Shown piece by piece: positions 26,120-35,600 of a stretch of DNA of 64,000 nucleotides. Position 1 is the stretch's first letter, and each line of letters opens with the position of its first letter. The position numbers and the translations under genes were made by a program. The DNA lies in contig NZ_JAUSBV010000002.1 in assembly GCF_030651915.1 (NCBI RefSeq), positions 1 through 64,000 on the forward strand. Reading direction: 5' to 3'. The notes under the pieces were generated by a model, which worked only from the letters and a program-made list of their open reading frames with translations, ran no database searches and was not told the DNA's origin. Source of the DNA: Parvibaculum sp. (GTDB lineage Bacteria > Pseudomonadota > Alphaproteobacteria > Parvibaculales > Parvibaculaceae).

Positions 26120-29100
26120 CTATTCATCCGCTTCGGTAGCGTCCGCGTCGCCCGACAAGTCCATCTCGATGGTCTTCATGATCCGGTCGGTCTCGGCGAG
26201 GATTTTGACGATCTTCTGGTAGTGCTTCACATCCTCGAAGGTCAGTGCGCGTCCCTTGCGGTCCTTCAGCCATTTTTGCGCCGGCTGGTAGCCGCCGATG
26301 AAGAAATTCCACGCGACTTCCGGTACGCCGTCGAAATATTGCACGGCGTTGATGAAGACCTTGCTCTTTTCAAAGCGGGGCTTGTCCACCTCGTTGTCGC
26401 CCGCGCCCTTGAAGGGGAAGGGTGTCTCGCCCACGGCGTCCGCTTCCATCAGGTGCAGGCGGCGCAATAGGCCGCCCTTCTCCGCCACGTCCCAGAATTC
26501 CGTAGGGCTCGAAGGCCAGGGGATGCGCGGAAAATCCGATTTCAGGAATTCGGCATAGGCCTCGCGATAGGCGGGGCAGTGCAGCACGCCATAGATGTAG
26601 TCGAAGGTTGCGATCTCGTCCGGCTCGCCATGCTTCTTGTCCTTCGCCAGCCCTTTCAGTTTTTTCCAGAGCTTGGGATCGAAATTCACGCGACGTGTCT
26701 GGTCGAGGTCGGATTCGGAGGGATAGAGGTACAGGGGAAAGTTCTTGGCGTTGGACGCAGTGGTTCCAGAAAGGAAAATAACCTCGGAAATATTCTCAGT
26801 AACGAATGCGTGATGAAACCTGGCATCCCTGAAAGCTGCAGGAGCAAGAAGACCGATATTTCTGTGACCAACGTAGTGACGCATAACATCCCCACGGGGG
26901 TAACAATGAAATCCACGAGAATTTCCGGTATAGAGCGTCCAACAAGTATCAAACGGCCGATATGATATTTGTGTTAGATGTTCGCGGTCAAAATGCTCGT
27001 GAACATCTTTTTTTGCCCCTGCAACAGTCCAATCTCGTACGTCCTTTCCAAGGTTGTACTTCTCCCGAAGTTCTTCGACTTCAAGTTTGGTGAAGTCCTG
27101 CACCCTCTTCCACAACTCTTCCTTGTCCATGTCGATGGTAAGTGCGTCGCGCGCAGTGACAATACCTACTGAGTTGACGGGCATGAACTCTTGAACGCCG
27201 AATCCGGCCCGATATGCCTCTTCCCGGTCGGAGTTGCGCGGTGCCAATACATAATGAGGAGAGGCAGGCTGCAAACTCTCCCATGAGCTTCCAGTGAGTG
27301 ACCCCTTCCAAAGCGCATCGTATTTCGCGTTTCGCTCGCCCCACAAATCCCTGTGGAGAATTTCAGCAAGCGGTTTGCCCTTAGTGTCACCTCCCTTCTT
27401 AGTCGCAATGACAATCGCCACGCCGGTCAAAATATCGAAGACGTTCTTGTCCGACTTGCCGTCAGGTGTCTTTTCCTTCTTGTTCGAGTTTCCGTGCAGA
27501 TCGAGCACGAAAATCTTGTCGAACGTGTTCATCAAGTGCCATCGCATGCCCCGGAAGGTCGGGTTGTCGAGATAGCCATGGCTGGAAATGAAACCGAGAA
27601 TGCCCTCACCGTTCTTCTCGATCAGATGTTCCGAAAAGCGGATGAACTTGACGTAGTCATCATTGATCCATTTCGGATTGCGTTCCTTCAACTTCTCCTT
27701 GCCGCCGGGCTCTTTCTTGTAGGCTTCCATCAGACGCATGATCCAGTCGCCCTTGTTAGCGCTCTCGCCCGAATAAGGGGGATTGCCGATCACCACCATG
27801 ATCGGCATGTCGCGTTTGATGGTGTTGGCCTCTTTCACCTCATTGGACAGCCATTGCGCGAAGGGCAGCGTCTGGTTCGCCGGTTCGCCTTCCTCCAGAC
27901 TGTTTGTCAGATAGACGCGGAGGCGCGGTGGCGAGCCAGTCGGCTTGTAGCCGAGTTCGGTCAGCACCATGTCGAGCTTCATGTGGCACATGGCATATGA
28001 TGCCATCAGAAGCTCGAAGCCATGCAGGCGCGGGATCAGGTCTTTTTCGATGTAGGCGGACCACATGCCCTCGGCGACGTCCTTGACCTTGGGCGCGATC
28101 TGCTTGACGACTTCGGCGAGGAAGGTGCCGGTGCCGACGGCGGGATCGAGAATCTGGACGCGATGGACTTCCTTCTTGATTCTGACGGGCTTTGCGTTCT
28201 TGGTTTGCCCGGTATCCCAATCCACCACCACCTTCGATGTATCGGCCAGACCATCCGGCAATCCGAATTCGGTCTGCAACACTTCGTCCACGGCACGGAC
28301 AATGAAATTCACCACCGGCTCGGGCGTGTACCAGACGCCGCGTGCCTTGCGCTTGGCCGGATTGTAGGCGGCGAGGAAGGTTTCGTAGAAATGCAGGAAC
28401 GGGTCGTTGCGGCCGGTCAACTTGCCGAAGCCGCTCATCAGCTTGCCGAGATCGCAGGCCTGAAAGACTTCCGCCAAATCGTCGATGATCCATCTGATGC
28501 GGTCGTCGAGATCGGGTCCGGCGATATAGCCGAAGAGATTGCGCAGGAAGGGGTTCGATTTCGGCAGCAGTTCCAGCGCTTCCTGCCTTGAGAAGGTGTC
28601 GAGCGTCGTGTCGTGCAGCCGCGCCGCGAACATGCCGTAGGCGATGGTCTCGGCATAGATGTCGGCGAAATCCTCCGGCGTGATGTCGTGGATCAACTGT
28701 TCCTTGAAGACGCTGTATTGCTCCGAAAGCGTCGACCGGAATTCCTTGTCCGCCCGCAGCACATTGCCGAAAATATCCTTGATGAGGGTCGCCTTGCCCG
28801 CCATCATTTTCGCCAGCACGGCGGGCGAGGTGATGCTCTGCGGCGTCTGCGCCAGAAAATCCTTGAGCAGGTTTTCGAGTTCTTCGAATTTTTCGGACTT
28901 CAGCTCGACGCCCTTGCCGAGCGTGGCGACCGACACGCGGGACATGCGCTCGCCGTCGCGGAAGAATTCGAAATCGATTCCGTTGGTATAGATCAGGTTC
29001 GGCAGGCCCTTCAGGTAGCGTTCCTGCTGTTCCTTGTTGGTGCCTTTCAGCGCGCGAAGATCGACATCGATGTCCTTGGCCTCAACATGGCCGATGACGA

Positions 29101-29287
29101 TATCCTTGCGCTGGATGATGAAGTCGGGCGCGCCGCAGTCGACGCGCTTCGGCTCGTTGAGCGCCGTCACGCCCCCGTCCATCGCGTGAAAGAGAGATTC
29201 GATGGCGGAACGGTAGGAATGTTCGGTTGCCTTGCCGCTTTTGGCGACGGCCTGAATTTTCGAGAGATAGTCGCCGATCGCGCTCAT
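26120..29287 (-). CDS. Single-chain restriction-modification enzyme (type IIG/ISP-like N6-adenine)
   Basis: The roughly 1055-residue protein begins with a probable PD-(D/E)xK nuclease (GAPDFIIQRKDIVIGHVEAK, about residues 50-70). A helical connector with KRKARGVWYTPEPVVNFIV leads into an N6-adenine methyltransferase: motif I DPAVGTGTFL (about 380) and motif IV NPPYSGES (about 500). A C-terminal target-recognition region follows (about 640-1000). No helicase motifs are visible, so this is closer to type IIG than to full ISP enzymes. No separate specificity gene is adjacent. The start at 29287 (MSAIGDYL) follows AGGGGCGGG; 29305 would add six residues. The region 26750-27350 is visibly AT-richer than the rest of the gene. 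Confidence 0.85.
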   Translation of the reverse strand: MSAIGDYLSKIQAVAKSGKATEHSYRSAIESLFHAMDGGVTALNEPKRVDCGAPDFIIQRKDIVIGHVEAKDIDVDLRALKGTNKEQQERYLKGLPNLIYTNGIDFEFFRDGERMSRVSVATLGKGVELKSEKFEELENLLKDFLAQTPQSITSPAVLAKMMAGKATLIKDIFGNVLRADKEFRSTLSEQYSVFKEQLIHDITPEDFADIYAETIAYGMFAARLHDTTLDTFSRQEALELLPKSNPFLRNLFGYIAGPDLDDRIRWIIDDLAEVFQACDLGKLMSGFGKLTGRNDPFLHFYETFLAAYNPAKRKARGVWYTPEPVVNFIVRAVDEVLQTEFGLPDGLADTSKVVVDWDTGQTKNAKPVRIKKEVHRVQILDPAVGTGTFLAEVVKQIAPKVKDVAEGMWSAYIEKDLIPRLHGFELLMASYAMCHMKLDMVLTELGYKPTGSPPRLRVYLTNSLEEGEPANQTLPFAQWLSNEVKEANTIKRDMPIMVVIGNPPYSGESANKGDWIMRLMEAYKKEPGGKEKLKERNPKWINDDYVKFIRFSEHLIEKNGEGILGFISSHGYLDNPTFRGMRWHLMNTFDKIFVLDLHGNSNKKEKTPDGKSDKNVFDILTGVAIVIATKKGGDTKGKPLAEILHRDLWGERNAKYDALWKGSLTGSSWESLQPASPHYVLAPRNSDREEAYRAGFGVQEFMPVNSVGIVTARDALTIDMDKEELWKRVQDFTKLEVEELREKYNLGKDVRDWTVAGAKKDVHEHFDREHLTQISYRPFDTCWTLYTGNSRGFHCYPRGDVMRHYVGHRNIGLLAPAAFRDARFHHAFVTENISEVIFLSGTTASNAKNFPLYLYPSESDLDQTRRVNFDPKLWKKLKGLAKDKKHGEPDEIATFDYIYGVLHCPAYREAYAEFLKSDFPRIPWPSSPTEFWDVAEKGGLLRRLHLMEADAVGETPFPFKGAGDNEVDKPRFEKSKVFINAVQYFDGVPEVAWNFFIGGYQPAQKWLKDRKGRALTFEDVKHYQKIVKILAETDRIMKTIEMDLSGDADATEADE

Positions 29288-29628
29288 GCCCGCCCCTGAC
29301 TTCATGCTTGCCCGGCAGACTACCGGCTACGAATGCATTGTGTAAGGGGGTTATGCCATTCTTTGCCCTGGCATGCTGGCCGGGATTGCCGCGCCGAATC
29401 GCGGCTCTCTCCGCCAGCAATCAAATCGGAGAGAATGTCACGGGGCGATGTCGCCGAGGCGGGCGTGATCGTCCGTGTCGTGACGGAAGCGGGGCCGAGC
29501 AAAGCCTCAATCGCGGCTACGCCCGCACATCACTCAACGGCTGCGGCAAGCGGCGCTGCGAGTGGGTCCCGGGGACAAGCCCCGGGATGACACCGCGTTT
29601 TTGGGCGGGCGCTGTGGTTCTGGTCGGA
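29288..29628. other. Intergenic region with a genomic-repeat-like hairpin
   Basis: No gene is seen in 341 bp. It holds a hairpin TCCCGGGG / CCCCGGGA (29567-29587) in the context GGGTCCCGGGGACAAGCCCC, a dispersed intergenic palindrome style common in alphaproteobacterial genomes. Confidence 0.45.
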
Positions 29629-29659
29629 CGCCGCCTCAGAGCCCCAGCTCGGCGCGTTT
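29629..29659. repeat. 31-bp direct repeat, copy A (3' end of abiEii gene)
   Basis: It starts CGCCGCCTCAGAGCCCCAGC and matches 31481-31511 except for one base (C/T). It encodes, on the minus strand, the last residues KRAELGL and the stop codon of the AbiEii protein, exactly as copy B does for YjbR. Confidence 0.9.
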
Positions 29660-30715
29660 GTTGAGGCGATCTTCCAGTTGTTCAATGCCCGTCCACAGGT
29701 CCTCGAATGCCGGCGGCGCGACCATGAACATTTCCGCCATGTTCTCGTAATCCGCCTTGAGGCGGGCTCTGGTTTCTTCCGAGGGGACAAGCCGCAACGA
29801 ACCGATGACGGCGGTGCCGTAGGAGGCGGAGGCGTCGGCAAACATCAGGCTCTTGTTGCGCGCGACACGGGCAAGGAGTTCAGGCTGTTGCAGCGCTTCG
29901 CCGGCGATGCCGTTTTGCGCAAGCATCAGCATGTCGTAGTAGTGGCGGGACATGCCGTCGCGCAGTTTGCCGTTGTGATGCAGGGCATGGAGGATGGTCG
30001 CCTTTTCCCAGAAGGTCCGCACCACCGCCAAAGTCGGGATCGCGGACACGGCATCGGGCAAGTCGTCCGGAAATGCTTCGGCCAGCCAGGGCGTGATGTC
30101 CTTCAGTTCCGAGGGTTCGGTGTCGCCGCGCGCGCCGAATTCCAGCTTGATGCGGGGCTTGATATAGCCGATCTCGCCCTCGTTAAACCGCCCGGCGCCC
30201 CACCCGCCCCGGCCGAATCCCTGGCCGTAATTGGCGAGACGCGGATAAATGAACAGAAGGGTCTGGCCGTCGGGATCGTCCGGGTCGGGAACGACCTGCC
30301 ACCCTTCGGCCGTGCCGAGCGCGGCCTCGATTTCCGCCATCAGCGCCGGCATGACGAGGGTGGTCACATATTCCCGCGCGGCGGCCTTGAGCGCATCGGT
30401 TCGGCGTTTGCGCTCGTTGCTGCCGATGCCGTCCTCCATGGGAGAGGGAACATCGCGGACCAGCGGTGCGTTCTTGTCGATGGTCAGGTCGATGTCTTCC
30501 GAAAACCGCTGAACGATCCCATAGGCTTTCGAGAGCGACGTGCCGCCCTTGAAGGTGAAGTGACCGTTCAGTTCCTTGCAGCGGACGAGCCTTCTCAGCG
30601 TCCAGCAGACCCAGAAGTCCTTCTCGATGATGGCATCGGTCAGGTTGCGCCTGTTCGCCGCTTCCTGGATGAAAGCGCGGCGATCGTCCGCCGGTCTGCG
30701 GGCGAACTCATCCAT
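29636..30715 (-). CDS. AbiEii/AbiGii-family nucleotidyltransferase toxin
   Basis: The 359-residue protein carries the family signature FKGGTSLSKAYGIVQRFSEDIDL, including the GT/S and DxD catalytic residues, then a central LEFGARGDTEPSE segment and ILHALHHNGKLRDGMSRHYYD. AbiEii proteins are nucleotidyltransferases that block growth of infected cells in type IV toxin-antitoxin/abortive infection systems. The gene overlaps the antitoxin gene by 8 bp. Its last seven codons are shared with the neighbouring yjbR gene because of a 31-bp repeat, so the native C-terminus may have been replaced. Confidence 0.9.
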   Translation of the reverse strand: MDEFARRPADDRRAFIQEAANRRNLTDAIIEKDFWVCWTLRRLVRCKELNGHFTFKGGTSLSKAYGIVQRFSEDIDLTIDKNAPLVRDVPSPMEDGIGSNERKRRTDALKAAAREYVTTLVMPALMAEIEAALGTAEGWQVVPDPDDPDGQTLLFIYPRLANYGQGFGRGGWGAGRFNEGEIGYIKPRIKLEFGARGDTEPSELKDITPWLAEAFPDDLPDAVSAIPTLAVVRTFWEKATILHALHHNGKLRDGMSRHYYDMLMLAQNGIAGEALQQPELLARVARNKSLMFADASASYGTAVIGSLRLVPSEETRARLKADYENMAEMFMVAPPAFEDLWTGIEQLEDRLNKRAELGL

Positions 30716-31316
30716 GTCTGGCCGCTTCGATCTTCAGGACGATATCGCCCAGCCAGCCCGGCATAAGCGGGCGCGCCCCGGTGAGCATCTTCATGTCGCG
30801 GTCGTCGAGACGGCGCGCCAAGCGCCGGATGGTATCGGCGTCGATGCGGTCCTTTCCGATATGGGCGAGGGCCTGCAACAGCGAATTGGCGCGGTCCGAC
30901 GCCTTGTCGATCACCGGCGCGCGCGCGTGTTTGAGGGTCAGCGTGCGTCCCGCGACGGTCCGGACGCGCGTGGGGCCGCTGGTCGCATAGGTGGCTCTGG
31001 CCGGAACCTGGGTCGAAAATCCAAGGCGGTTTGCGGCGACCGCACCGGAAGAGGTCAGCTTGTCGCCGCTCTGGCGCGAGACGGCGCGGGCAAGCCTGTC
31101 GGTGTTCGGGCCGAGAGCCCCGAGCGTCGCATGCCGCTCCGGGTAGTCATAAAGGCCGCGTCCGATACGCCGGATCGTGCCCGAGCGGACAAGGCGCGAC
31201 AGCGCCATATCGACAGAGCCGCGTGTGCCGAAGTCGATGAAGTCTTTGGGCGTAAAGACCCAGCCACGGCCCTTGCCGCGCACGCGCTTCATGATCTTGC
31301 CGGCGATTGCAGACAT
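30708..31316 (-). CDS. AbiEi-type antitoxin (DUF6088 family)
   Basis: The 202-residue protein has an N-terminal winged helix (IMKRVRGKGRGWVFTPKDFIDFGTRGSVDMALSRLVRSGTIRRIGRGLYDYPE), the layout expected of AbiEi-like antitoxins that repress their own promoter. The C-terminal domain contains GAVAANRLGFSTQVP and RTLTLKHARAP. It is first in the operon with abiEii. The AT-rich 31317-31480 region upstream should hold promoter and operators. Confidence 0.87.
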   Translation of the reverse strand: MSAIAGKIMKRVRGKGRGWVFTPKDFIDFGTRGSVDMALSRLVRSGTIRRIGRGLYDYPERHATLGALGPNTDRLARAVSRQSGDKLTSSGAVAANRLGFSTQVPARATYATSGPTRVRTVAGRTLTLKHARAPVIDKASDRANSLLQALAHIGKDRIDADTIRRLARRLDDRDMKMLTGARPLMPGWLGDIVLKIEAARHG

Positions 31317-31480
31317 TCCGTCTCACTTTCTTGTTAGATATTATCATATATATTTCCAACAATCAATTTTCATGTTTTGTCTGAAAATCATTTATTTACA
31401 GTGAGTTGATGGATTAAATATATATGGTGTCGTGCTTTTATATTCCAAGACCCGGCGCTCATGTTCCGGCGCGCGCGCGG
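31317..31480 (-). promoter_or_regulatory. AT-rich promoter region of the AbiE operon
   Basis: This is the most AT-rich stretch in the window, in sharp contrast to its flanks. It contains TTGTTAGATATTATCATATA followed shortly by AACAA, and an inverted repeat ATTTTCA / TGAAAAT around 31365-31387. Operators for the AbiEi winged helix are likely here. Confidence 0.5.
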
Positions 31481-31511
31481 CGCCGCCTCAGAGCCCCAGT
31501 TCGGCGCGTTT
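31481..31511. repeat. 31-bp direct repeat, copy B (3' end of yjbR)
   Basis: Matches 29629-29659 with one mismatch. Together the two copies bound a 1.85-kb segment carrying only the AbiE pair and its promoter. Confidence 0.9.
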
Positions 31512-31865
31512 CCTTTTGCTGAGGCCGGCGGCGACCAGGGCGTGGGAGGCTTTCAGATATTGCTTCAGCTCCCGCTTGCCGAGGCCGGGTCCGTGGTTCT
31601 GGATCCATTTCATGCCGCGCGAGGCGAGCCAGGGCGCCGGGCGGCAGCCGGGCGCGTCGCGCAGGATTTCCCAGCCGATGTCGGAGACCTTGAAGGTGAT
31701 GCCGGGATGGCTTCCGCGCTCCCAGCCGCCGATCGCGAAGACCTTGCCGCCCACCTTCCAGACATGCGCGCCGCCCCATTGCACGACATGGGTGGTGGCG
31801 GGGAGCGCGGCGCAGTAGGCGTTGAATTCGCGGTAGGTCATCGGCATGGGGGAATGGTGGCGCAT
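31488..31865 (-). CDS. MmcQ/YjbR-family protein
   Basis: The 125-residue protein belongs to the MmcQ/YjbR family (double-wing fold, sometimes called DNA-binding). Motifs are MTYREFNAYCAALPATTHVVQWG, HVWKVGGKVFAIGGWERG, ITFKVSD, and a C-terminal helix with LKASHALVAAGLSKRKRAELGL. The function is unknown. The family usually starts at MTYREF, so the ATGs at 31847 or 31841 are credible alternatives to 31865. Its 3' end is duplicated at 29629-29659. Confidence 0.85.
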   Translation of the reverse strand: MRHHSPMPMTYREFNAYCAALPATTHVVQWGGAHVWKVGGKVFAIGGWERGSHPGITFKVSDIGWEILRDAPGCRPAPWLASRGMKWIQNHGPGLGKRELKQYLKASHALVAAGLSKRKRAELGL

Positions 31866-31893
31866 GGGGGGCGGGAAGGGAAGAGAAGGGTTT

Positions 31894-32008
31894 TCACGCG
31901 AAGGCGCGAAGGCGCGAAGGAAGTTCGGTGGTGCGGTTTCTTCCCACCCTCCCCTTGGGGGAGGGTCGACAATTTGTGAGCGTCAGCGAACAAATTTCGG
32001 GGCGGGGT
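31894..32008. repeat. Intergenic palindromic repeat, copy 1
   Basis: It starts TCACGCGAAGGCGCGAAGG and contains the hairpin CCCTCCCC / GGGGAGGG and a second inverted pair AATTTGT / ACAAATT, ending GGGGCGGGGT. Copy 2 at 32136-32257 is the same apart from small indels. Such BIME/REP-like elements are scattered in alphaproteobacterial intergenic DNA. Confidence 0.85.
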
Positions 32009-32061
32009 GAGCGTGGGACTTCGGCGCATAATCGATTGCGCGTCATTTGCCGATAGCGGAG

Positions 32062-32135
32062 TCCCCCGCCCCGAAAAATTCGAAGAATTTTTCGACCCGC
32101 CCCCCAGGGGCGGGTGGGGAGAGAAGGCAAGAGGG
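32062..32135. repeat. Intergenic palindromic element with GAAAAATTC hairpin
   Basis: It holds the perfect inverted repeat GAAAAATTC-GAA-GAATTTTTC (about 32076-32096), followed by the GC hairpin CGCCCC / GGGGCG of the type CCCCCAGGGGCGGGTGGGGA. A related GC-rich end recurs at 32309-32341. Confidence 0.7.
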
Positions 32136-32257
32136 TCACGCGAAGACGCGAAGGCGCGAAGGAAGTTCGATGGTGCGACGTGGGGTTTCTTTCCACCCTC
32201 CCCTTGGGGGAGGGTCGATAATTTGTGAGCGTCAGCGAACAAATTTCGGGGCGGGGT
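32136..32257. repeat. Intergenic palindromic repeat, copy 2
   Basis: Direct repeat of 31894-32008, in the same orientation, with both internal hairpins preserved. It is separated from copy 1 by the element at 32062-32135. Confidence 0.85.
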
Positions 32258-32614
32258 CGCGGCGGTGGCGGCATCGCGAAACGAGAGGGCGTGCGTTGAC
32301 GCGCTTCTGTGCCCCCGCCCCCCAGGGGCGGGTGGGGAGATGAAGAGGCGTCGTGCGCAACTCTTCAGGTGGATGAAGAGTCTTTGCGAAGAGAGACGGC
32401 GCTCGCGCGCCTTCTGGATTGCCGGATCAAGTCCGGCAAAGACGAGAAAGAAAGCAAGACGTGGATGGCCCGCATAAAGCGGGCCATGACGACGTTGGGT
32501 TGGGGGGCGAGTTGGATTGTTCCGTTGGCGGATTGCCCTTCGCTTCGCTCCGGGCGTTCGGAACTCGAAAGGGTCCACCGGACCCTTTCGTTCGCTGCGC
32601 GAACCGTTCCTCAC
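32258..32614. other. Intergenic region with repeat debris and a perfect hairpin
   Basis: No credible gene. It contains the GC-rich element end at 32309-32341, palindromes CCGGATCAAGTCCGG and CCCGCATAAAGCGGG (around 32424 and 32470), and an 11-bp perfect hairpin CGAAAGGGTCC-ACC-GGACCCTTTCG (32566-32590). The last is 25 bp past the carboxylase stop and may help end its transcript. Confidence 0.6.
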
Positions 32615-35600
32615 TCACCACGTATCGACGAACCCGCGGCCCTTGCGGTCGCGGAGGGGGCCGGCGGATTTCAGGCCGCGGGTGATCCATCCCCTTGTGT
32701 CCTTCGGGTCGATGACGGCGTCGATTTCCAGAAATGACGCCATGTTGATCGCCTTGCCGTTTTCGTAATAGCGGGCGACCATTTTCTTGTAGAAGGCGTC
32801 GCGTTCCTCGAGGTCTTCGATCGCTTCCATTTCGCGGCGGTAGCCCAAACGCACCGCGCCTTCGAGGCCCATGCCGCCGAATTCGCCGGTCGGCCAGGAG
32901 ACGATGAAGAAGGGGGCGTGGAAGGAGCCGGCGGCCATCCCTTGCGCGCCGAGGCCGTAGCCCTTGCGCAGGACCACGGTGAAGAAGGGAACGCGCATGG
33001 CAGCGCCGGTGACGAACATGCGGCTGACATGGCGGACTTGCGCGCGCTCTTCGATTTCCGGGCCGACCATGAAGCCCGGCGTGTCGCAGAGCGAGAGCAT
33101 GGGGAGACCGAAGGCGTCGCAGAGCTGCATGAAGCGGGCGGCTTTATCACCCGCTTCGGCGTCGATGGCGCCGCCCAGATGCATCGGGTTGTTGGCGATC
33201 AGGCCCATCGGCCGGCCCTCGATGCGGATCAGGCAGGTGAGGATGCCGATGCCGAATTGCGGGCGGAGTTCGAGCACCGAGTTTTGATCGGCGAGCGCGT
33301 CGATGACCTTGCGGATGTCATAGGCGCGCAGGCGATTTTCGGGGATCAGGCGGCGCAGGTCGCGCTGGTCGGCGGCGTCCCAGTGCGGCAGGCTGCCTTG
33401 AAAATAGGAGAGGTATTTCTTCGCCGCGGCGACGGCTTCGGCCTCGTCCGCGACCGCGATGTCGACGACGCCGTTGGCCGTCTGCACATGGATGGGGCCG
33501 ATGTCTTCGGGTTTGTAGACGCCGAGGCCCCCGCCTTCGATCATGGCCGGGCCGCCCATGCCGATGTTGGAATCCTTCGTCGCGATGATGACGTCGGAGC
33601 AGCCGACCAGCGCGGCGTTGCCGGCAAAGCAGCGGCCGGAGACGACCGAGATCAGCGGCACCTCGCCCGAGAGCTTCGCGAATTTGACGAAGCTCGGCGT
33701 GTCGAGGCCGGCGACGCCGGCGACATCGGTGTCGCCGGGGCGGCCGCCGCCGCCTTCGCCGAAAAGGACGATCGGCAGATGCCAGTCCTCGGCTATCGTC
33801 AGCATACGGTCTTTCTTCTTGTGGTTCATCGCGCCTTGCGTGCCGGCAAAGACGGTGAAGTCATAGGCCATGACCATGGCGCGCGACTTTTCCTCGCCGA
33901 AATCGCGCCCGTTGATCGCGCCGACGCCGGCGATCATGCCGTCGGCCGGGCTCATCTTGATGAGTTCCTCCATCGGGCGGCGGCGGCGCTGGGCGGCCAG
34001 CGCCAGCGCGCCATATTCGATGAAGCTGCCTTCATCGACGAGGTCGGCGATGTTTTCGCGCGCGGTGCGCTGGTTGCGGGCGCGGCGGCGGGCGACCGCT
34101 TCGGGGCGGCCTTCGTCGAGGCCGATGAAATGACGCTCGATCACTTCGGCGAGATCGGGGCGGATATGATCGGGGTCGATATGGGTTTCGGCGTCGGCCG
34201 CGCGGGCGGCGGCGTCCGTTGAAGGTTCGATGAAGAGCAGCGGCTCGTCTTCGAAGAGATTGTCGCCGGGGCGCGCGGCGAGGGCGCGCACATAGCCGCC
34301 TATTGCCGCCGTCACCACATGTTCCATCTTCATCGCCTCGAGCACGGCCAGTTGCTGGCCTTCGCTCACCAGCGCGCCTTCGGCGACGTCGATCGAGACC
34401 ACACGGGCCTGCATGGGTGCTGTGACGGCTTCCGTGCCCGCCGGGCCCTTGACGGTTTGCGCGGGTGCGGCGGAAGCGGCGCCGGCGCGGCTCGCATGGA
34501 AGAGTTGCCGGTGGCCGCTTTCATGCGGGCGGGCGAGTTCTGCCGCGTGGTCCTCGACGAATTTTGTGTAGACGTCGTTCAAGACAAATTCCGGGCGCTT
34601 CAGCAGGTTCTGGTGGAAGGCGATATTGCTGGCGACGCCTTCGAGGCGGAATTCGCAAAGCGCGCGGTAGGCGCGGGCGGCGGCCTCGGCATAGTCGGGC
34701 GCGGGCGAATGGGCGATGACCTTCGCCAGCAATGAATCGTAATTGGGGCTGGTGCGGTAGCCGGCATAGCCGAAGCCGTCGACGCGGATGCCGGGGCCGG
34801 AGGGCGGCTCGTAGGCGCTGATGACGCCGCCGGCCGGTTTGGCCGCGCCGTCGGCGGTCATGGTTTCCATGTTGATGCGGAGCTGGATCGCATAGCCGCG
34901 GGGGGCCGGCGCGTCGGCCTGCGAGAGGCCGAGATCGGCCAGCGTGGCGCCGCCGGCAAGGCGCAATTGCGTTTTCACGAGGTCGATGCCGGTGACTTCC
35001 TCGGTGACCGTGTGTTCGACCTGCAGGCGCGGATTGGCTTCCATGAAGGCGAAGGTTGCCGCGTCGCCCTTGGCGCCGGCGTCGAGCAGGAATTCGAAGG
35101 TGCCGAGACTTTTGTAGTTCGCCTCTTCGGCGAGGCGGATGGCGGCGGCGCAGAGGCGGTCGCGCATTGCCTTGTCGAGCGTCGGCGAGGGCGCGATCTC
35201 GACCAGTTTCTGGTTGCGGCGCTGCAGCGTGCATTCCCGTTCGCCGAGATGGGTGACATGTTTGCCGTCGCCGACAATCTGGATCTCGATGTGGCGGGCC
35301 TTGCGAATCAATTGCTCGACATAGACATCGGCGCGGCCGAAAGCCGATTGCGCTTCCGAGCGGCAGCGGGCGAAGGCCTCGTCGATTTCGGCGGCGTCCG
35401 TTACCGCGCGCATGCCGCGGCCGCCGCCGCCGGCGACGGCCTTGATCATCATGGCGGGATTTTTTCCGAGCGAAGCGAAGAAGGCTTTGGCGTCTTCAAG
35501 GCTGGTCGGGCCGTTGGTGCCGGGGAGCAAAGGCACGCCGCATTTTTCGGCGAGCGCGCGGGCGGCGATCTTGTCGCCGAAAAGGTCGAGCATTTCGGGC

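Noticed and set aside
31838-32768. Several frames over the intergenic repeats
   Set aside because: They translate repeat DNA (Pro/Arg-rich) and have no conserved features.
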